A stretch of DNA of 64,000 nucleotides, taken from Vibrio sinus (lineage in GTDB: Bacteria > Pseudomonadota > Gammaproteobacteria > Enterobacterales > Vibrionaceae). Position 1 is the stretch's first letter, and each line of letters opens with the position of its first letter. The translations under genes and the position numbers were made by a program. The notes beneath the pieces are model-generated. The model saw nothing but the letters and a program-made list of their open reading frames with translations, was not told the DNA's origin and searched no databases. The stretch lies in assembly GCF_023634645.1 (NCBI RefSeq), contig NZ_JAMKMR010000004.1:1-64000 (forward strand), written 5' to 3'. This document shows, piece by piece, positions 55,669 through 64,000 of this stretch.

Positions 55669-55683
55669 AACACGAATAGTAAT

Positions 55684-55702
55684 AATTATCGTTTGCATTA
55701 TC
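55684..55702. promoter_or_regulatory. Fur-box-like site between tonB and the haem receptor
   Basis: The 19-bp AATTATCGTTTGCATTATC matches the Fur consensus GATAATGATAATCATTATC at 12 of 19 positions; read on the minus strand it holds GATAAT-N6-GATAAT. It sits 15 bp before tonB and 86 bp before the receptor gene, so both divergent units are likely repressed by iron. Confidence 0.6.
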
Positions 55703-55788
55703 ATTTGTGGTGTGCGTATTATACGCCGCATCATTGGTAATGCAATGGATCAACTTAAATCTATTGATTGTTAAAATAAGGTCTTTTC

Positions 55789-57807
55789 ATGAACCGAAGG
55801 AAAATAACTCAGGTCTCAGCTTTGGTATTGCTTTCATCTGCTGAACTGATGCAAATTAGTTATGCGGCGACCAACTCGCCTTCTACAGAGCCCAATAATG
55901 CTGTGGTATTCGATGCCATTGAAGTGTCGGCAACACGCGAAGATGCCACCGATAGCAAGCATCTATATCCCGTTGATAAAATTAGCCAAAAACAGCTTGA
56001 ACAAACTCAACCTCAATCTGTGGCTGAAGCATTGAAATATCAGCCTAACTTGAGTTTTGACGGAGGGCCAAGGCCTTCAGCCCAGGAGCCGATTATTCGA
56101 GGTCTTTCTGATGACCGAGTGCTACAAGTCATTGACGGTGCGCGCCAAACTTATAGCTCTGGTCACACAGGAACCTATTTGATAGACCCAAGCCTTGTGA
56201 ACTCGATAGAAGTGCTTAAAGGCCCTGGTAGCGCAATTTGGGGCAGCGGCGCAATTGGTGGTGTTGTGGCTATTACGACCAAGTCACCAGAAGAGTTGTT
56301 GGAAAAGGGCCAAAACGTAGGTGGCTACGTAGAGCAGAGCTATCAATCGGTCAATCAACGCTGGCTAACTAATGGTGCGGCGTATGGTAAGCAAGACAAC
56401 TACGATTGGTTATTCAATGGTTATTACAGCGATTCGGATAATGTAAAAGATGGTAATGGTACTGAGTTGCAAAACTCTTCCGATGAAAACAAGGGATTCT
56501 TAGCCAAAACTGGCATCCAGCTTACCCCTTCCCAGCGCATCGAATTATCGACTCGCTATGCACGTGATAACCAAGATTCGCCCATTGATCCGAGTGCTGC
56601 GGAGAATGCAAACAGTAACTACATCGTTGGCATGAAAACCGATTCACTCAATGCGACCGTTAACTATAAATTGGACCCGAAAGATAACGATCTGATCAAT
56701 ACACAAGGGACGCTCTACTATAACGATGTGAAAGTGGACAGTTCACGCACGACGACAACGCAAAACGATACCACTCGAAATCGTACATTGGGTTTAAGTG
56801 CCATCAACCACTCTAAATTTGAACATCTCGATCTGTCTGTCGGTACAGATGGTTATCAAGAACATTCTAGTGGTACGCGTGACAGAACCTCATCCTCGTT
56901 TCGTCCAATTATACCTGACGCGACAACCCGAACATTAGGCGTGTTTTCTCGTGTGCGTTGGAGTTTTGCACAGGATTGGACGCTACAACCTGCACTTCGT
57001 TACGATTACTGGCGCACGAATGCCGATTATACAGATAGTAACCAGCAAGCTACGTCAGCACGCCGTAGCGATTCAGCATTGTCACCGAGTGCAGCACTAA
57101 GCTGGCAAACCACCCATTGGCTTCAATTAACCGCTCGTTACGATGAAGCATTCCGGGCACCAACGTCTGAGGAGCTTTACACTGGAGGCTATCACTTCCC
57201 GGGCAATGAATTTGTGCCCAATCCAAATCTGGAACCTGAAAAAGCCAAAAATAAAGAAATTGACGCCAATATGGCATTTGGTGATTTACTCGGTGACGAC
57301 GAACTCACGGTTAAAGCGTCAGTATTTCGTAATGATGTCGATGACTTTATCAACACCATTGTCAATATTAGTGGCGGAACCACGACATTCCAAAATGTCG
57401 GTAATGCCAGACTGACAGGTTATTCCGTTGCCGCTGACTACAAGATCCATGATACCAGTGCAGGCCTTAGTTATGGGCAAGTCAAGGCTAAGAGCAATGA
57501 TGGCAGTACGATTGACTCCATACCTGCTAACAAATGGGTTGCTCATATCGATCAAGGCTTTATGGACAATACAGTCAATGTAGGGGCGAGAGTGACTTAT
57601 ACCGCGTCAACAACACAAGATAGTCAGTACTACGGCGATTACACCATTACCGATATCTACTCATCTTGGAATCATGCGTTTGGCGCCAAGCCACTGACGT
57701 TACGATTCGGCATAGATAACCTGACTAACCAATACTACATACCTGCTCCGCAAACATTAGCCCAGCCAGGTCGAAACTTTAAACTCAGCGCACGTTACAC
57801 TTTTTAA
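55789..57807 (+). CDS. hutA: TonB-dependent haem receptor
   Basis: This 672-residue outer-membrane receptor has a signal peptide (1-26), a TonB box near 42-50 (DAIEVSATR), a plug domain (about 60-165) and a 22-strand barrel ending in aromatic F672. The haem-receptor signature FRAPTSEELY (from about 455) and NPNLEPE (about 477) is present; relatives usually read NPDL. The divergent tonB-hmu operon supports haem or haemoprotein as ligand. Confidence 0.88.
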   Translation: MNRRKITQVSALVLLSSAELMQISYAATNSPSTEPNNAVVFDAIEVSATREDATDSKHLYPVDKISQKQLEQTQPQSVAEALKYQPNLSFDGGPRPSAQEPIIRGLSDDRVLQVIDGARQTYSSGHTGTYLIDPSLVNSIEVLKGPGSAIWGSGAIGGVVAITTKSPEELLEKGQNVGGYVEQSYQSVNQRWLTNGAAYGKQDNYDWLFNGYYSDSDNVKDGNGTELQNSSDENKGFLAKTGIQLTPSQRIELSTRYARDNQDSPIDPSAAENANSNYIVGMKTDSLNATVNYKLDPKDNDLINTQGTLYYNDVKVDSSRTTTTQNDTTRNRTLGLSAINHSKFEHLDLSVGTDGYQEHSSGTRDRTSSSFRPIIPDATTRTLGVFSRVRWSFAQDWTLQPALRYDYWRTNADYTDSNQQATSARRSDSALSPSAALSWQTTHWLQLTARYDEAFRAPTSEELYTGGYHFPGNEFVPNPNLEPEKAKNKEIDANMAFGDLLGDDELTVKASVFRNDVDDFINTIVNISGGTTTFQNVGNARLTGYSVAADYKIHDTSAGLSYGQVKAKSNDGSTIDSIPANKWVAHIDQGFMDNTVNVGARVTYTASTTQDSQYYGDYTITDIYSSWNHAFGAKPLTLRFGIDNLTNQYYIPAPQTLAQPGRNFKLSARYTF

Positions 57808-57844
57808 GTCGCGTTAGGTTAAACAATCATTTAAGGGAAACATT

Positions 57845-58576
57845 ATGAATAACAAAGTGGTTAACCAAGCAAGGCATTATATGCGTCAGTCACGTCAGTG
57901 CGTTATTTCCACCGTATCGAAAAAACTGGCGGATTATCCATTTGGCTCGGTGACGCCTTTTATCTCTAGTTATGAAGGAAAACCCATTGTCTATATTAGT
58001 GATATTGCTCAGCACACTAAGAATATTAAAAGAAACAATAAGGTCAGCTTGACCTTTTTTGGCAACCCGGCATCAACGGATGATCAAAACCAAAATGCGC
58101 GCGTCACCATCATGGGCGATGCCCATCCATTAGATCAAGAAGCGAGCCAAGCAATTCGGCAACGGTTTTTACAACAATACCCTCAATATCAAGATTACCC
58201 AATCGATCACGGCTTTCATTTTTGGCAAATCGAGCCACAAATGATTCGTTATATTGGTGGTTTTGCCAAAGCCTACTGGATAGACAAAAAAGAGTGGTTA
58301 TTGCCTAAGCCTGAGTGGAATGAGCAAGCTGAACTCGATATGGCTGAGCACATGAATCAGGATCATGTTGATGCCATGAAAATATTGCTATCGGCGCTTA
58401 AACGCACGCCGGAAGAGGAGATTAGCATGACCGGCATTCAACCGGATGGCTGTTATATAAGAAACGGTAGTCAATCGACGTATCACGAGTTTGATGATGT
58501 TGCGATGACGGCTGCAGAGGTAAAAAATCAGCTGGTGCAAAAAATAGCTCAAGCAAGAAAGGTTTGTATGCAATAA
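57845..58576 (+). CDS. hugZ: HugZ-family haem utilisation protein
   Basis: HugZ-type proteins (split-barrel, pyridoxamine-phosphate-oxidase fold) help use or degrade haem in the cytoplasm. The 243 residues hold an N-terminal PNPOx-like domain (about 5-145, CVISTVSKKLADYPFGSVTPF, YIGGFAKAYWI) and a C-terminal DUF2470-type domain with AEHMNQDHVDAM (about 166-177). It is longer than vibrio HutZ (about 176). It follows the receptor after 37 bp, in one transcript. Confidence 0.88.
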   Translation: MNNKVVNQARHYMRQSRQCVISTVSKKLADYPFGSVTPFISSYEGKPIVYISDIAQHTKNIKRNNKVSLTFFGNPASTDDQNQNARVTIMGDAHPLDQEASQAIRQRFLQQYPQYQDYPIDHGFHFWQIEPQMIRYIGGFAKAYWIDKKEWLLPKPEWNEQAELDMAEHMNQDHVDAMKILLSALKRTPEEEISMTGIQPDGCYIRNGSQSTYHEFDDVAMTAAEVKNQLVQKIAQARKVCMQ

Positions 58577-58604
58577 ACACCAAGTAAGAAGGATAGGGAT
58601 TCCC

Positions 58605-58651
58605 CTCTTACGAAGTGGTGAATTTTTAGGTTAAAAATCCACCACTAAGAG
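58605..58651 (+). terminator. long hairpin after hugZ
   Basis: CTCTTACGAAGTGGTG-ATTTTT pairs with AAAAAT-CACCACTAAGAG (small mismatches) around a 6-nt loop. There is no clean T-run, so termination is likely but not certain. Confidence 0.55.
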
Positions 58652-58679
58652 TGATTTAAATTTTATTAAAATCAAAGCA

Positions 58680-58707
58680 TTGACAATTAGTGAGTTACTG
58701 GTAAATT
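58680..58707 (+). promoter_or_regulatory. promoter of tRNA-Pro
   Basis: TTGACA (58680-58685) and TAAATT (58702-58707) are 16 bp apart. They are followed by the GC-rich stretch AGCCCCAT and the tRNA start at 58717. Confidence 0.65.
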
Positions 58708-58716
58708 TAGCCCCAT

Positions 58717-58793
58717 CGGACTGTAGCGCAGCTTGGTAGCGCACCGTCATGGGGTGTCGGGGGTCGGAGGTTCAAATCCTCTCAGTCCGACCA
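58717..58793 (+). tRNA. tRNA-Pro (GGG)
   Basis: This 77-nt cloverleaf with encoded CCA has anticodon GGG at 58751-58753 and acceptor stem CGGACTG/CAGTCCG. It closely matches E. coli proL, including the GTCATGGGGTGTC anticodon arm. It is a single-gene unit with its own terminator. Confidence 0.95.
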
Positions 58794-58802
58794 TACACCT
58801 AG

Positions 58803-58826
58803 AGAGAGCTTCGGCTCTCTTTTTTT
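58803..58826 (+). terminator. terminator after tRNA-Pro
   Basis: AGAGAGC and GCTCTCT pair around a TTCG loop and are followed by six T. The rest of the 313-bp gap up to tsgA (58827-59106) is AT-rich and holds no gene or motif I can support. Confidence 0.88.
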
Positions 58827-59106
58827 ATATATTTATATTTTCAAATTTTTAGCTAAATTTACCCTTCCACAGATTTAGTTATCAGAATTTGTTACATCAT
58901 AGTTTTCATTATTATTGAGAGTTCTATCACATGTAAGGGCTTTGACCTTCAATAGAATCCCCCCTTTCATTTAATGAAGACCACATAAAATCAGCATCTC
59001 GCTGAATTACAATAATTTTTTCAATAAATAGGTCTGATGGATGGCATTGGTTTTTTATCAATACCATTGAAATACATCGAGTTTATCTTACTCTTCAGGT
59101 GTCGAC

Positions 59107-60306
59107 ATGAATAATCGAAATCGAATCCAATTAACGTGGATTAGCTTCCTCTCTTATGCTTTAGTTGGAGCGCTCGTCGCGGTAACGGGCATTGTGATGG
59201 AGCCAGTGGCTAACTTCTTTTCCATTCCAGTCTCGAGCATGAGTAATACCTTTACTTTTCTCAATGGCGGTATGTTGATCGCGATTTTCCTCAACGCATG
59301 GTTGATGGAAATCATCCCACTCAAAAAGCAATTGAACTTCGGTTTTGCTTTGATGGTATTGATGATCATCGCATTGATGCTCACCCACAGTTTAACCATC
59401 TTCTCGCTATGTATGTTTGTTCTTGGCGTGATGGGTGGAATCACTATGTCCATCGGAACCTTCTTAATTACTCGTTTGTATGATGGCCGTCAGCGTGGTT
59501 CTCGTCTTCTATTTACGGACTCTTTCTTTAGTATGGCTAGCATGATACTTCCAGCTATTGCAGGTTACATGCTGGGCAAACACGCACCTTGGTACTGGGT
59601 CTATGCGGTCATTGGCCTTATTTATGTGGCGATATTCGTATTAACTTGGATCTCTGAGTTTCCTGCCATTGGCAATAAAGAAAGTGGCGACAACGCCGAG
59701 AGCAAGAGTAGTGAAAAGTGGGGGGTTGGGGTTTATATCTTGGCGTTTGCAGCACTTTGCTACATTTTAGGTCAATTAGCCTTTATTTCTTGGGTACCTC
59801 AATACGTACAAAACTCATTCCATATGAGTGTTGAAGAAGCGGGTACAATGGTCGCACGTTTCTGGATGTCTTACATGATAGGCATGTGGGTACTGACGGT
59901 TGTTCTACGTTATGTGGATCTACATAAATTGGTACTTGTGCTATCTCTGCTGGCGACGGTATTTATGTATATGTTTAATGCTTCTACGGTTGCCGCCCAC
60001 CTTGGCTACTGGATTATTGCATTAGGCTTTGTTTCTAGCGCAATCTACACCACCATCATCACTCTGGCGTCTCAGCAAACCAAGATTGCCTCGCCTAAGC
60101 TAGTTAACTTTGTGCTTACTTGTGGCACAACGGGTACTATGCTGACGTTTGTCGTTTCAAGCCCAATCGTTAAGGCGTATGGAACGCACGCGGCACTGGT
60201 GACTGCTGACGCACTGTACGTGCTAGTTTTCATCTCTTGTGCGCTGTTGGGGATGTTCACCAAGCACAAAGCCAATTCACAATTGGAAGAAAGCTTCGCT
60301 CACTAA
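59107..60306 (+). CDS. tsgA: MFS transporter TsgA
   Basis: This 399-residue protein has 12 membrane helices and aligns by eye along its length with E. coli Tsg[70 protein letters not shown] and [24 protein letters not shown]. Its substrate is not known. It is preceded by a 280-bp leader. Confidence 0.92.
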   Translation: MNNRNRIQLTWISFLSYALVGALVAVTGIVMEPVANFFSIPVSSMSNTFTFLNGGMLIAIFLNAWLMEIIPLKKQLNFGFALMVLMIIALMLTHSLTIFSLCMFVLGVMGGITMSIGTFLITRLYDGRQRGSRLLFTDSFFSMASMILPAIAGYMLGKHAPWYWVYAVIGLIYVAIFVLTWISEFPAIGNKESGDNAESKSSEKWGVGVYILAFAALCYILGQLAFISWVPQYVQNSFHMSVEEAGTMVARFWMSYMIGMWVLTVVLRYVDLHKLVLVLSLLATVFMYMFNASTVAAHLGYWIIALGFVSSAIYTTIITLASQQTKIASPKLVNFVLTCGTTGTMLTFVVSSPIVKAYGTHAALVTADALYVLVFISCALLGMFTKHKANSQLEESFAH

Positions 60307-60371
60307 TGTGATTCTGAGTCCGCCTTATAGCAAGGTGGACTCACTCCCTTCTTCTCCATTCTCACTCTTCT

Positions 60372-61253
60372 CTAGTCCAACAACGTTTTAAGCTTTTTTT
60401 CCAACCAAGAAAGGGCAGGCCCTTTTGCTTTTAATTTGGATACGACCAGATCGACTGGTGGCGTCCAGGCTTTGTGGTCAAAGCTAATACTAATTTCAGC
60501 AAGTCGCTGATTGTCGATATCAGCTTGAACTAGATGGCTAGGTAAATACGCCCATCCCATATTGCCGTGAATTAACATCTCTTTTACGGAATTGAAGCTG
60601 TTTGACCAATAGACTTTGCCCGTGCTAACGGGAAGTTGCCAAATGGATTTTTCTTCATATCCACGCACGACAAGTTGCCGGTAGCACACCAGTTCAGGGA
60701 AGCTAATATCGCCCACTTGAGCTAGATCATGCTTCGGGTGACAGACTGAGCTAAAGCGGAGATTGCCAATAAAGCAGGGATCGATATCTTTATATGGATT
60801 GAGATCGGTAAACATTAAGCCGATATCTGCTCTTTGTTCACCAATAATAGGGATAACATCTGTGCTAGATACCGCGATGATTTCTATCTCGGTTGATGGA
60901 AACACCTGACTAAAATCTCCCAAGATTCGAAACAGCGATGGCATAAACAGCGCATCATCAAGCGTGAGCCTGATGATGTCTTCTTCTCGGTTATTAATAG
61001 AGTGTGCGGTAGCACTGAGCTCTTCTGCTTGTAATATAACGACTTTTGCTTGCTTAAATAGCTGCTTACCCGCCTTGGTGAGGGTTGGCTTTCTGGTCGA
61101 GCGATCAAACAGTTGTACGTTGAAGTCTATTTCAAGATCGCTAATTCCTTGGCTAATGGCGGACTGCACTTTTGCCAACTTTCTTGCTGCCGCGGAAAAC
61201 GATCCCAGTTCCGCAGCTTCAACAAACATACGTAATTTATCTATGTTGTACAT
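60372..61253 (-). CDS. LysR-family transcriptional regulator
   Basis: The 293-residue protein has an N-terminal winged helix (about 1-60, LRMFVEAAELGSFSAAARKLAKVQSAISQGISDLE) and a LysR substrate-binding domain (about 90-290). It is divergent from the PACE efflux gene, with an 85-bp shared control region, and most likely controls it. Confidence 0.9.
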   Translation of the reverse strand: MYNIDKLRMFVEAAELGSFSAAARKLAKVQSAISQGISDLEIDFNVQLFDRSTRKPTLTKAGKQLFKQAKVVILQAEELSATAHSINNREEDIIRLTLDDALFMPSLFRILGDFSQVFPSTEIEIIAVSSTDVIPIIGEQRADIGLMFTDLNPYKDIDPCFIGNLRFSSVCHPKHDLAQVGDISFPELVCYRQLVVRGYEEKSIWQLPVSTGKVYWSNSFNSVKEMLIHGNMGWAYLPSHLVQADIDNQRLAEISISFDHKAWTPPVDLVVSKLKAKGPALSWLEKKLKTLLD

Positions 61254-61338
61254 ATCATAAAATCTGATAGTTACTATCTTTTATTAATCATAATTGCAGA
61301 TAGAATTGCCAGCAATGGTTTGTTAAGGAGTATTAGAT

Positions 61339-61776
61339 ATGTCACATAAAGAACGTTTAGTGCATATGGTGTTATTTGAATTAGTTGCCCTAGTGCTAAT
61401 GGCGCTATTGGCGACACTCATCATTGATGGTGAGATGGAAAAAATGGCGGGATTGGCGCTGATGGTTTCGGTGATCGCGATGGCATGGAATTATGTTTAT
61501 AACTATGTTTACGACCGTATATTTGGTGCAGATAGAAGCAAACGTACCGCAACGACTCGTATCCTGCATGGTGTTGGATTTGAGTTTGGTATGATATTGG
61601 TGACCTTTCCGCTGCTGATGTGGGTGCTGGATCTTGGCTTTTGGACGGTATTGGCAATGGATATCGGTGTGGTCATTTTCTTTGTGATTTACGCGATTGT
61701 GTTTAATTGGGTATACGATCTCATTCGTCAGAAGGTATTTCAGATTCCGGCTAAACCAATTGAGAATATCCAGTAA
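61339..61776 (+). CDS. PACE-family efflux transporter
   Basis: This small proton-driven multidrug exporter (AceI type, known for chlorhexidine) has 145 residues and four membrane helices in two repeats: KERLVHMVLFELVALVL and TATTRILHGVGFEFGMILV. Glu14 corresponds to the essential membrane glutamate Glu15 of AceI. NYVYNYVYDRIF and NWVYDLIRQKVF close each repeat. The substrates are unknown. Confidence 0.9.
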   Translation: MSHKERLVHMVLFELVALVLMALLATLIIDGEMEKMAGLALMVSVIAMAWNYVYNYVYDRIFGADRSKRTATTRILHGVGFEFGMILVTFPLLMWVLDLGFWTVLAMDIGVVIFFVIYAIVFNWVYDLIRQKVFQIPAKPIENIQ

Positions 61777-62003
61777 AGTACTGGGAAGACTATTCATTAT
61801 ATTGAATGTTGTAAATAAATAATATTTATATTTTTTCTCTATTTAAACCAATTATAATAACGTGCCTTGGGTTACTGCTTGGTTAACGTTTAAGTGTTAT
61901 TTAATGATTTATTAGAAAATGAAGAATTATAATATATAAACGTTGTTTTTATTTTAAACATTAGTATGTTGTGTAACCGTGTCTATTAACGGTTATACAT
62001 ATT

Positions 62004-62420
62004 ATGACAAAGAAACTCTGTTTGTTATTTATCTCTATTGGGCTAGTTGTACCTGGTATGTCTTATGCCGATACTGTGATGATACCGCTACCCCCCGGCG
62101 TACCATTGCCTCCGCCTAGGCAAGCGATTACTTCATTAGAACATGCTGAAAAAGTGGAACGGAGTAAGAGCAAGCAGGGCAGTAGCATGAATTCGGTGTT
62201 TTATATCGAGAAAACGATCACTGATAACTCCAAAAACACCACGACAGATATCTACAAAGATGGCAGTAAGGTGGTGTATAAAGCTGGAAAAGTGGTACAG
62301 ATGGTACAGCCCAATGGTATGACAACGCTTTTTCTTGGTGATGGTAGTATAAAAGTGATTCATCCTGATGGCAGACTGGTGACTTACCAAAATTCGGCAG
62401 AGAGCGCATCGGCTGGATAG
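62004..62420 (+). CDS. secreted protein with DG repeats, unknown function
   Basis: The 138-residue protein has a signal peptide (1-22), a proline-rich stretch (about 27-38, IPLPPGVPLPPP) and four short repeats with a D/N-G core: YKDGSKVVY (84-92), QPNGMTTLF (102-110), GDGSIKVIH (112-120) and PDGRLVTY (121-128). Such DG repeats recall the C-terminal TCP10-type beta-solenoid. It should be periplasmic or surface-exposed. It lies 290 bp before a response regulator gene in the same direction and could be its target. Confidence 0.65.
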   Translation: MTKKLCLLFISIGLVVPGMSYADTVMIPLPPGVPLPPPRQAITSLEHAEKVERSKSKQGSSMNSVFYIEKTITDNSKNTTTDIYKDGSKVVYKAGKVVQMVQPNGMTTLFLGDGSIKVIHPDGRLVTYQNSAESASAG

Positions 62421-62710
62421 TTTTTAAGTTACCTCCAGTATTATATTTTTTATATGGTTCCTATTTGAAATTCACTGATAATGAGAACTTTATTTTCTGT
62501 TTAACCTTAACTTGCTTGAAGGTGTAATTCTTTACCATTCCTTTAATTGCATCACCTTATTCCTGCACCTAGAAGTCACATGGGTATATAATAACGCCCA
62601 GAATCTGGACGAAGGGGACATTTGCTACAACAATATTGAGAGTAGTAAAACGACGTCTAGGGTAGAATTAATGGATGGCGAAACAATGGGTAGAAAGTTA
62701 AGGTAATGGC

Positions 62711-63379
62711 ATGAGTTCATCTGTGTTATTAATTGAGGACGACATAGATTTGGCCGCGACGGTCGTTGATTATCTGTCTCTCGAAAACATTTGTTGTGAC
62801 CATGCAGCCAATGGTTCCGAAGGTCTGGCTCTTGTGAATAAAATTGAGTTTGATGTGATCATTCTTGATATCAATATGCCGAAAATTGATGGCCTTACCG
62901 TGTGCAAGCGGTTAAGAGAGCAGGGCGTCAGCGTACCTATAATCATGTTAACCGCTCGGGATACATTGGATGATAAGCTACTTGGGTTTGAGGCTGGTGC
63001 AGATGACTACTTAGTCAAACCTTTTGAACTACTCGAACTAACCGCGAGATTAAAAGCGCTGACGAAAAGGAGCAGTGGCCAAAGCAATAAGCTTTCCATG
63101 TGGGGCGTAGAAGCGGATTTTAGCCAGAAAACGCTAACAAGGGATGGCCAGTCAATACAGCTGTCTCCCACAGGTTGGAAGCTACTGGAAGTACTGATGC
63201 GTAAGTCGCCTCAGGTCGTGTCGCAGGAGAAACTCTATGCGTCTGTTTGGGGAGATGAGCGGCCCAATAGTAATACGCTTAAAGTTCACATGTTCAAGCT
63301 CAGAAAGCAGATAGACAGTAAGTTTGAGTGCAAACTCATTACAACCATAGCGGGGCAAGGGATAGCTTTTAGGGGTTAA
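62711..63379 (+). CDS. OmpR/PhoB-family response regulator
   Basis: The 222-residue regulator has a receiver domain (1-115) with acidic pair Asp10/Asp11, phosphorylated Asp53 (ILDINMP), Thr81 and Lys103. The C-terminal winged-helix domain (about 130-222) has LSPTGWKLLEVLM and SNTLKVHMFKLRKQID. The kinase gene follows 15 bp later. The regulated genes are not known. Confidence 0.93.
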   Translation: MSSSVLLIEDDIDLAATVVDYLSLENICCDHAANGSEGLALVNKIEFDVIILDINMPKIDGLTVCKRLREQGVSVPIIMLTARDTLDDKLLGFEAGADDYLVKPFELLELTARLKALTKRSSGQSNKLSMWGVEADFSQKTLTRDGQSIQLSPTGWKLLEVLMRKSPQVVSQEKLYASVWGDERPNSNTLKVHMFKLRKQIDSKFECKLITTIAGQGIAFRG

Positions 63380-63394
63380 TTCCTGCATTTCAAA

Positions 63395-64000
63395 GTGGCT
63401 AAACTCACATATATATCCAAAACGTTCTACAAATCGCAACTCACTACCACAATTATCGTTGTGGCTTGTTATTCGTATATCATTGGCTTTTTCATGTTAC
63501 AGGGCTTCAAAGAAGCGCAGCGCGAGTTTTTGATGAATGAAGCGATTCACTTTGAAAAGCAGTATGAGATCAATGCCAATGCTTCCTTGCCACATACCGC
63601 CAGCATTACAGGTTATCTATCTTGGCAAGCCTTACCAGAGTGGATACAAAACACAGTCAGCACGCCCAAATCAGAAGGGCAGCCAAGCTTGCAACGAATA
63701 CGGTATATCGATGGTCAGGTTACTTGGGTATTTTGGCCAGATAAGACCCTATTCTTGCTGACTTACCCGTTAAAAAATGGCAAAACGCTTTATCTTACCT
63801 CTATCTTTTATCCCATCAGCATTACTTTATACAGTGATAACAGACTGAAAAATCTTTTATTGCTCACATTCCCTATCGGACTTATCGTGGGTCTCATTAT
63901 GCATTTTCTTGCCAGATCTTTATTTTATAAGGCAATGAGTCTATTAAAAAAGTTGGGTGATTGGGTGGACTCGCTACAGCCACAAGATGTCGATAAGCCC
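63395..64000 (+). CDS. sensor histidine kinase, 5' part (runs off the window)
   Basis: The frame starts at GTG 63395, 15 bp after the response regulator, and stays open for 202 codons to the window end. The product begins VAKLTYISKTFYKSQL and has membrane helices at about 15-38 and 165-185 with a periplasmic sensor of about 125 residues between them (ALPEWIQNTVS, RIRYIDGQVTWVFWP). The HisKA and ATPase domains lie beyond the window. The start is uncertain as no strong ribosome site is visible. Confidence 0.8.
   Translation, partial: MAKLTYISKTFYKSQLTTTIIVVACYSYIIGFFMLQGFKEAQREFLMNEAIHFEKQYEINANASLPHTASITGYLSWQALPEWIQNTVSTPKSEGQPSLQRIRYIDGQVTWVFWPDKTLFLLTYPLKNGKTLYLTSIFYPISITLYSDNRLKNLLLLTFPIGLIVGLIMHFLARSLFYKAMSLLKKLGDWVDSLQPQDVDKP

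Noticed and set aside
62512..62706. 64-codon frame before the response regulator gene
   Set aside because: There is no ribosome site, the residue make-up is unlike a protein, and the region is probably a leader.

Overview
The window is about 64 kb of a gammaproteobacterial chromosome, almost certainly Vibrio (Vibrionaceae, main chromosome). The evidence is gene order: mgtE-ptsO-rapZ-ptsN-hpf-rpoN-lptBAC-kdsD-yrbG, mlaFEDCB-ibaG-murA, mutY-yggX-mltC, glsB-hemW-rdgB-yggT-proC-yggS-pilT-pilU, gshB-rsmE-sprT-metK, epd-pgk-fba and pykF-deoR-glmS all follow the usual vibrio arrangement.

Layout. 1-870: a long imperfect palindrome, tRNA-Asp and tRNA-Trp, then four 110-bp tandem repeats (plus a decayed fifth), each carrying the 3' end of tRNA-Trp and a terminator. 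0.9-9.7 kb (minus strand): Mg transport, nitrogen-PTS, sigma-54 and LPS transport genes; kdsC is absent from its usual place between kdsD and lptC. 9.9-15.4 kb (plus): the Mla lipid-transport operon, ibaG, murA and plsC. 15.5-16.7 kb: nine tRNA genes (Asn, Thr, Phe) in two minus-strand operons, each with a clear promoter and terminator. 16.8-34 kb: housekeeping genes, with endA absent between rsmE and sprT. 34-44.6 kb: central carbon metabolism and glucosamine synthesis.

The most unusual region is 44.6-48.2 kb. A 3.45-kb Tn7-like element without tns genes lies exactly 25 bp after the glmS stop codon, at attTn7. It has TGTCGGAG/TGTCAGAG termini, 20-bp phased TnsB-type sites (TACAATAAAGT) and a perfect 5-bp target duplication (ATTTG). 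Directly behind the second ATTTG lies the decayed left end of another, apparently older, Tn7-like element, so the site seems to have been used twice. The cargo is a compact putative defence module: a PD-(D/E)XK nuclease-like protein of the sce7726 type under a near-perfect LexA box, and a convergent three-gene operon coding for a membrane coiled-coil protein, an ImmA/IrrE-type zinc peptidase and a beta-family protein.

48.2-50.9 kb holds small accessory genes (VF530, RRM protein, acetyltransferase, solute-binding protein, ASCH protein). 50.9-58.6 kb is a complete haem-uptake locus: a dedicated TonB-ExbB-ExbD, the HmuTUV ABC importer, an outer-membrane haem receptor and a HugZ-type haem-utilisation protein, with a Fur-box-like site between the divergent halves. 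58.7-64 kb holds tRNA-Pro, tsgA, a divergent LysR/PACE-efflux pair, an unrecognised secreted protein and a two-component system whose kinase gene runs off the window edge.

All family assignments come from reading sequences and from recall; no database search was run.
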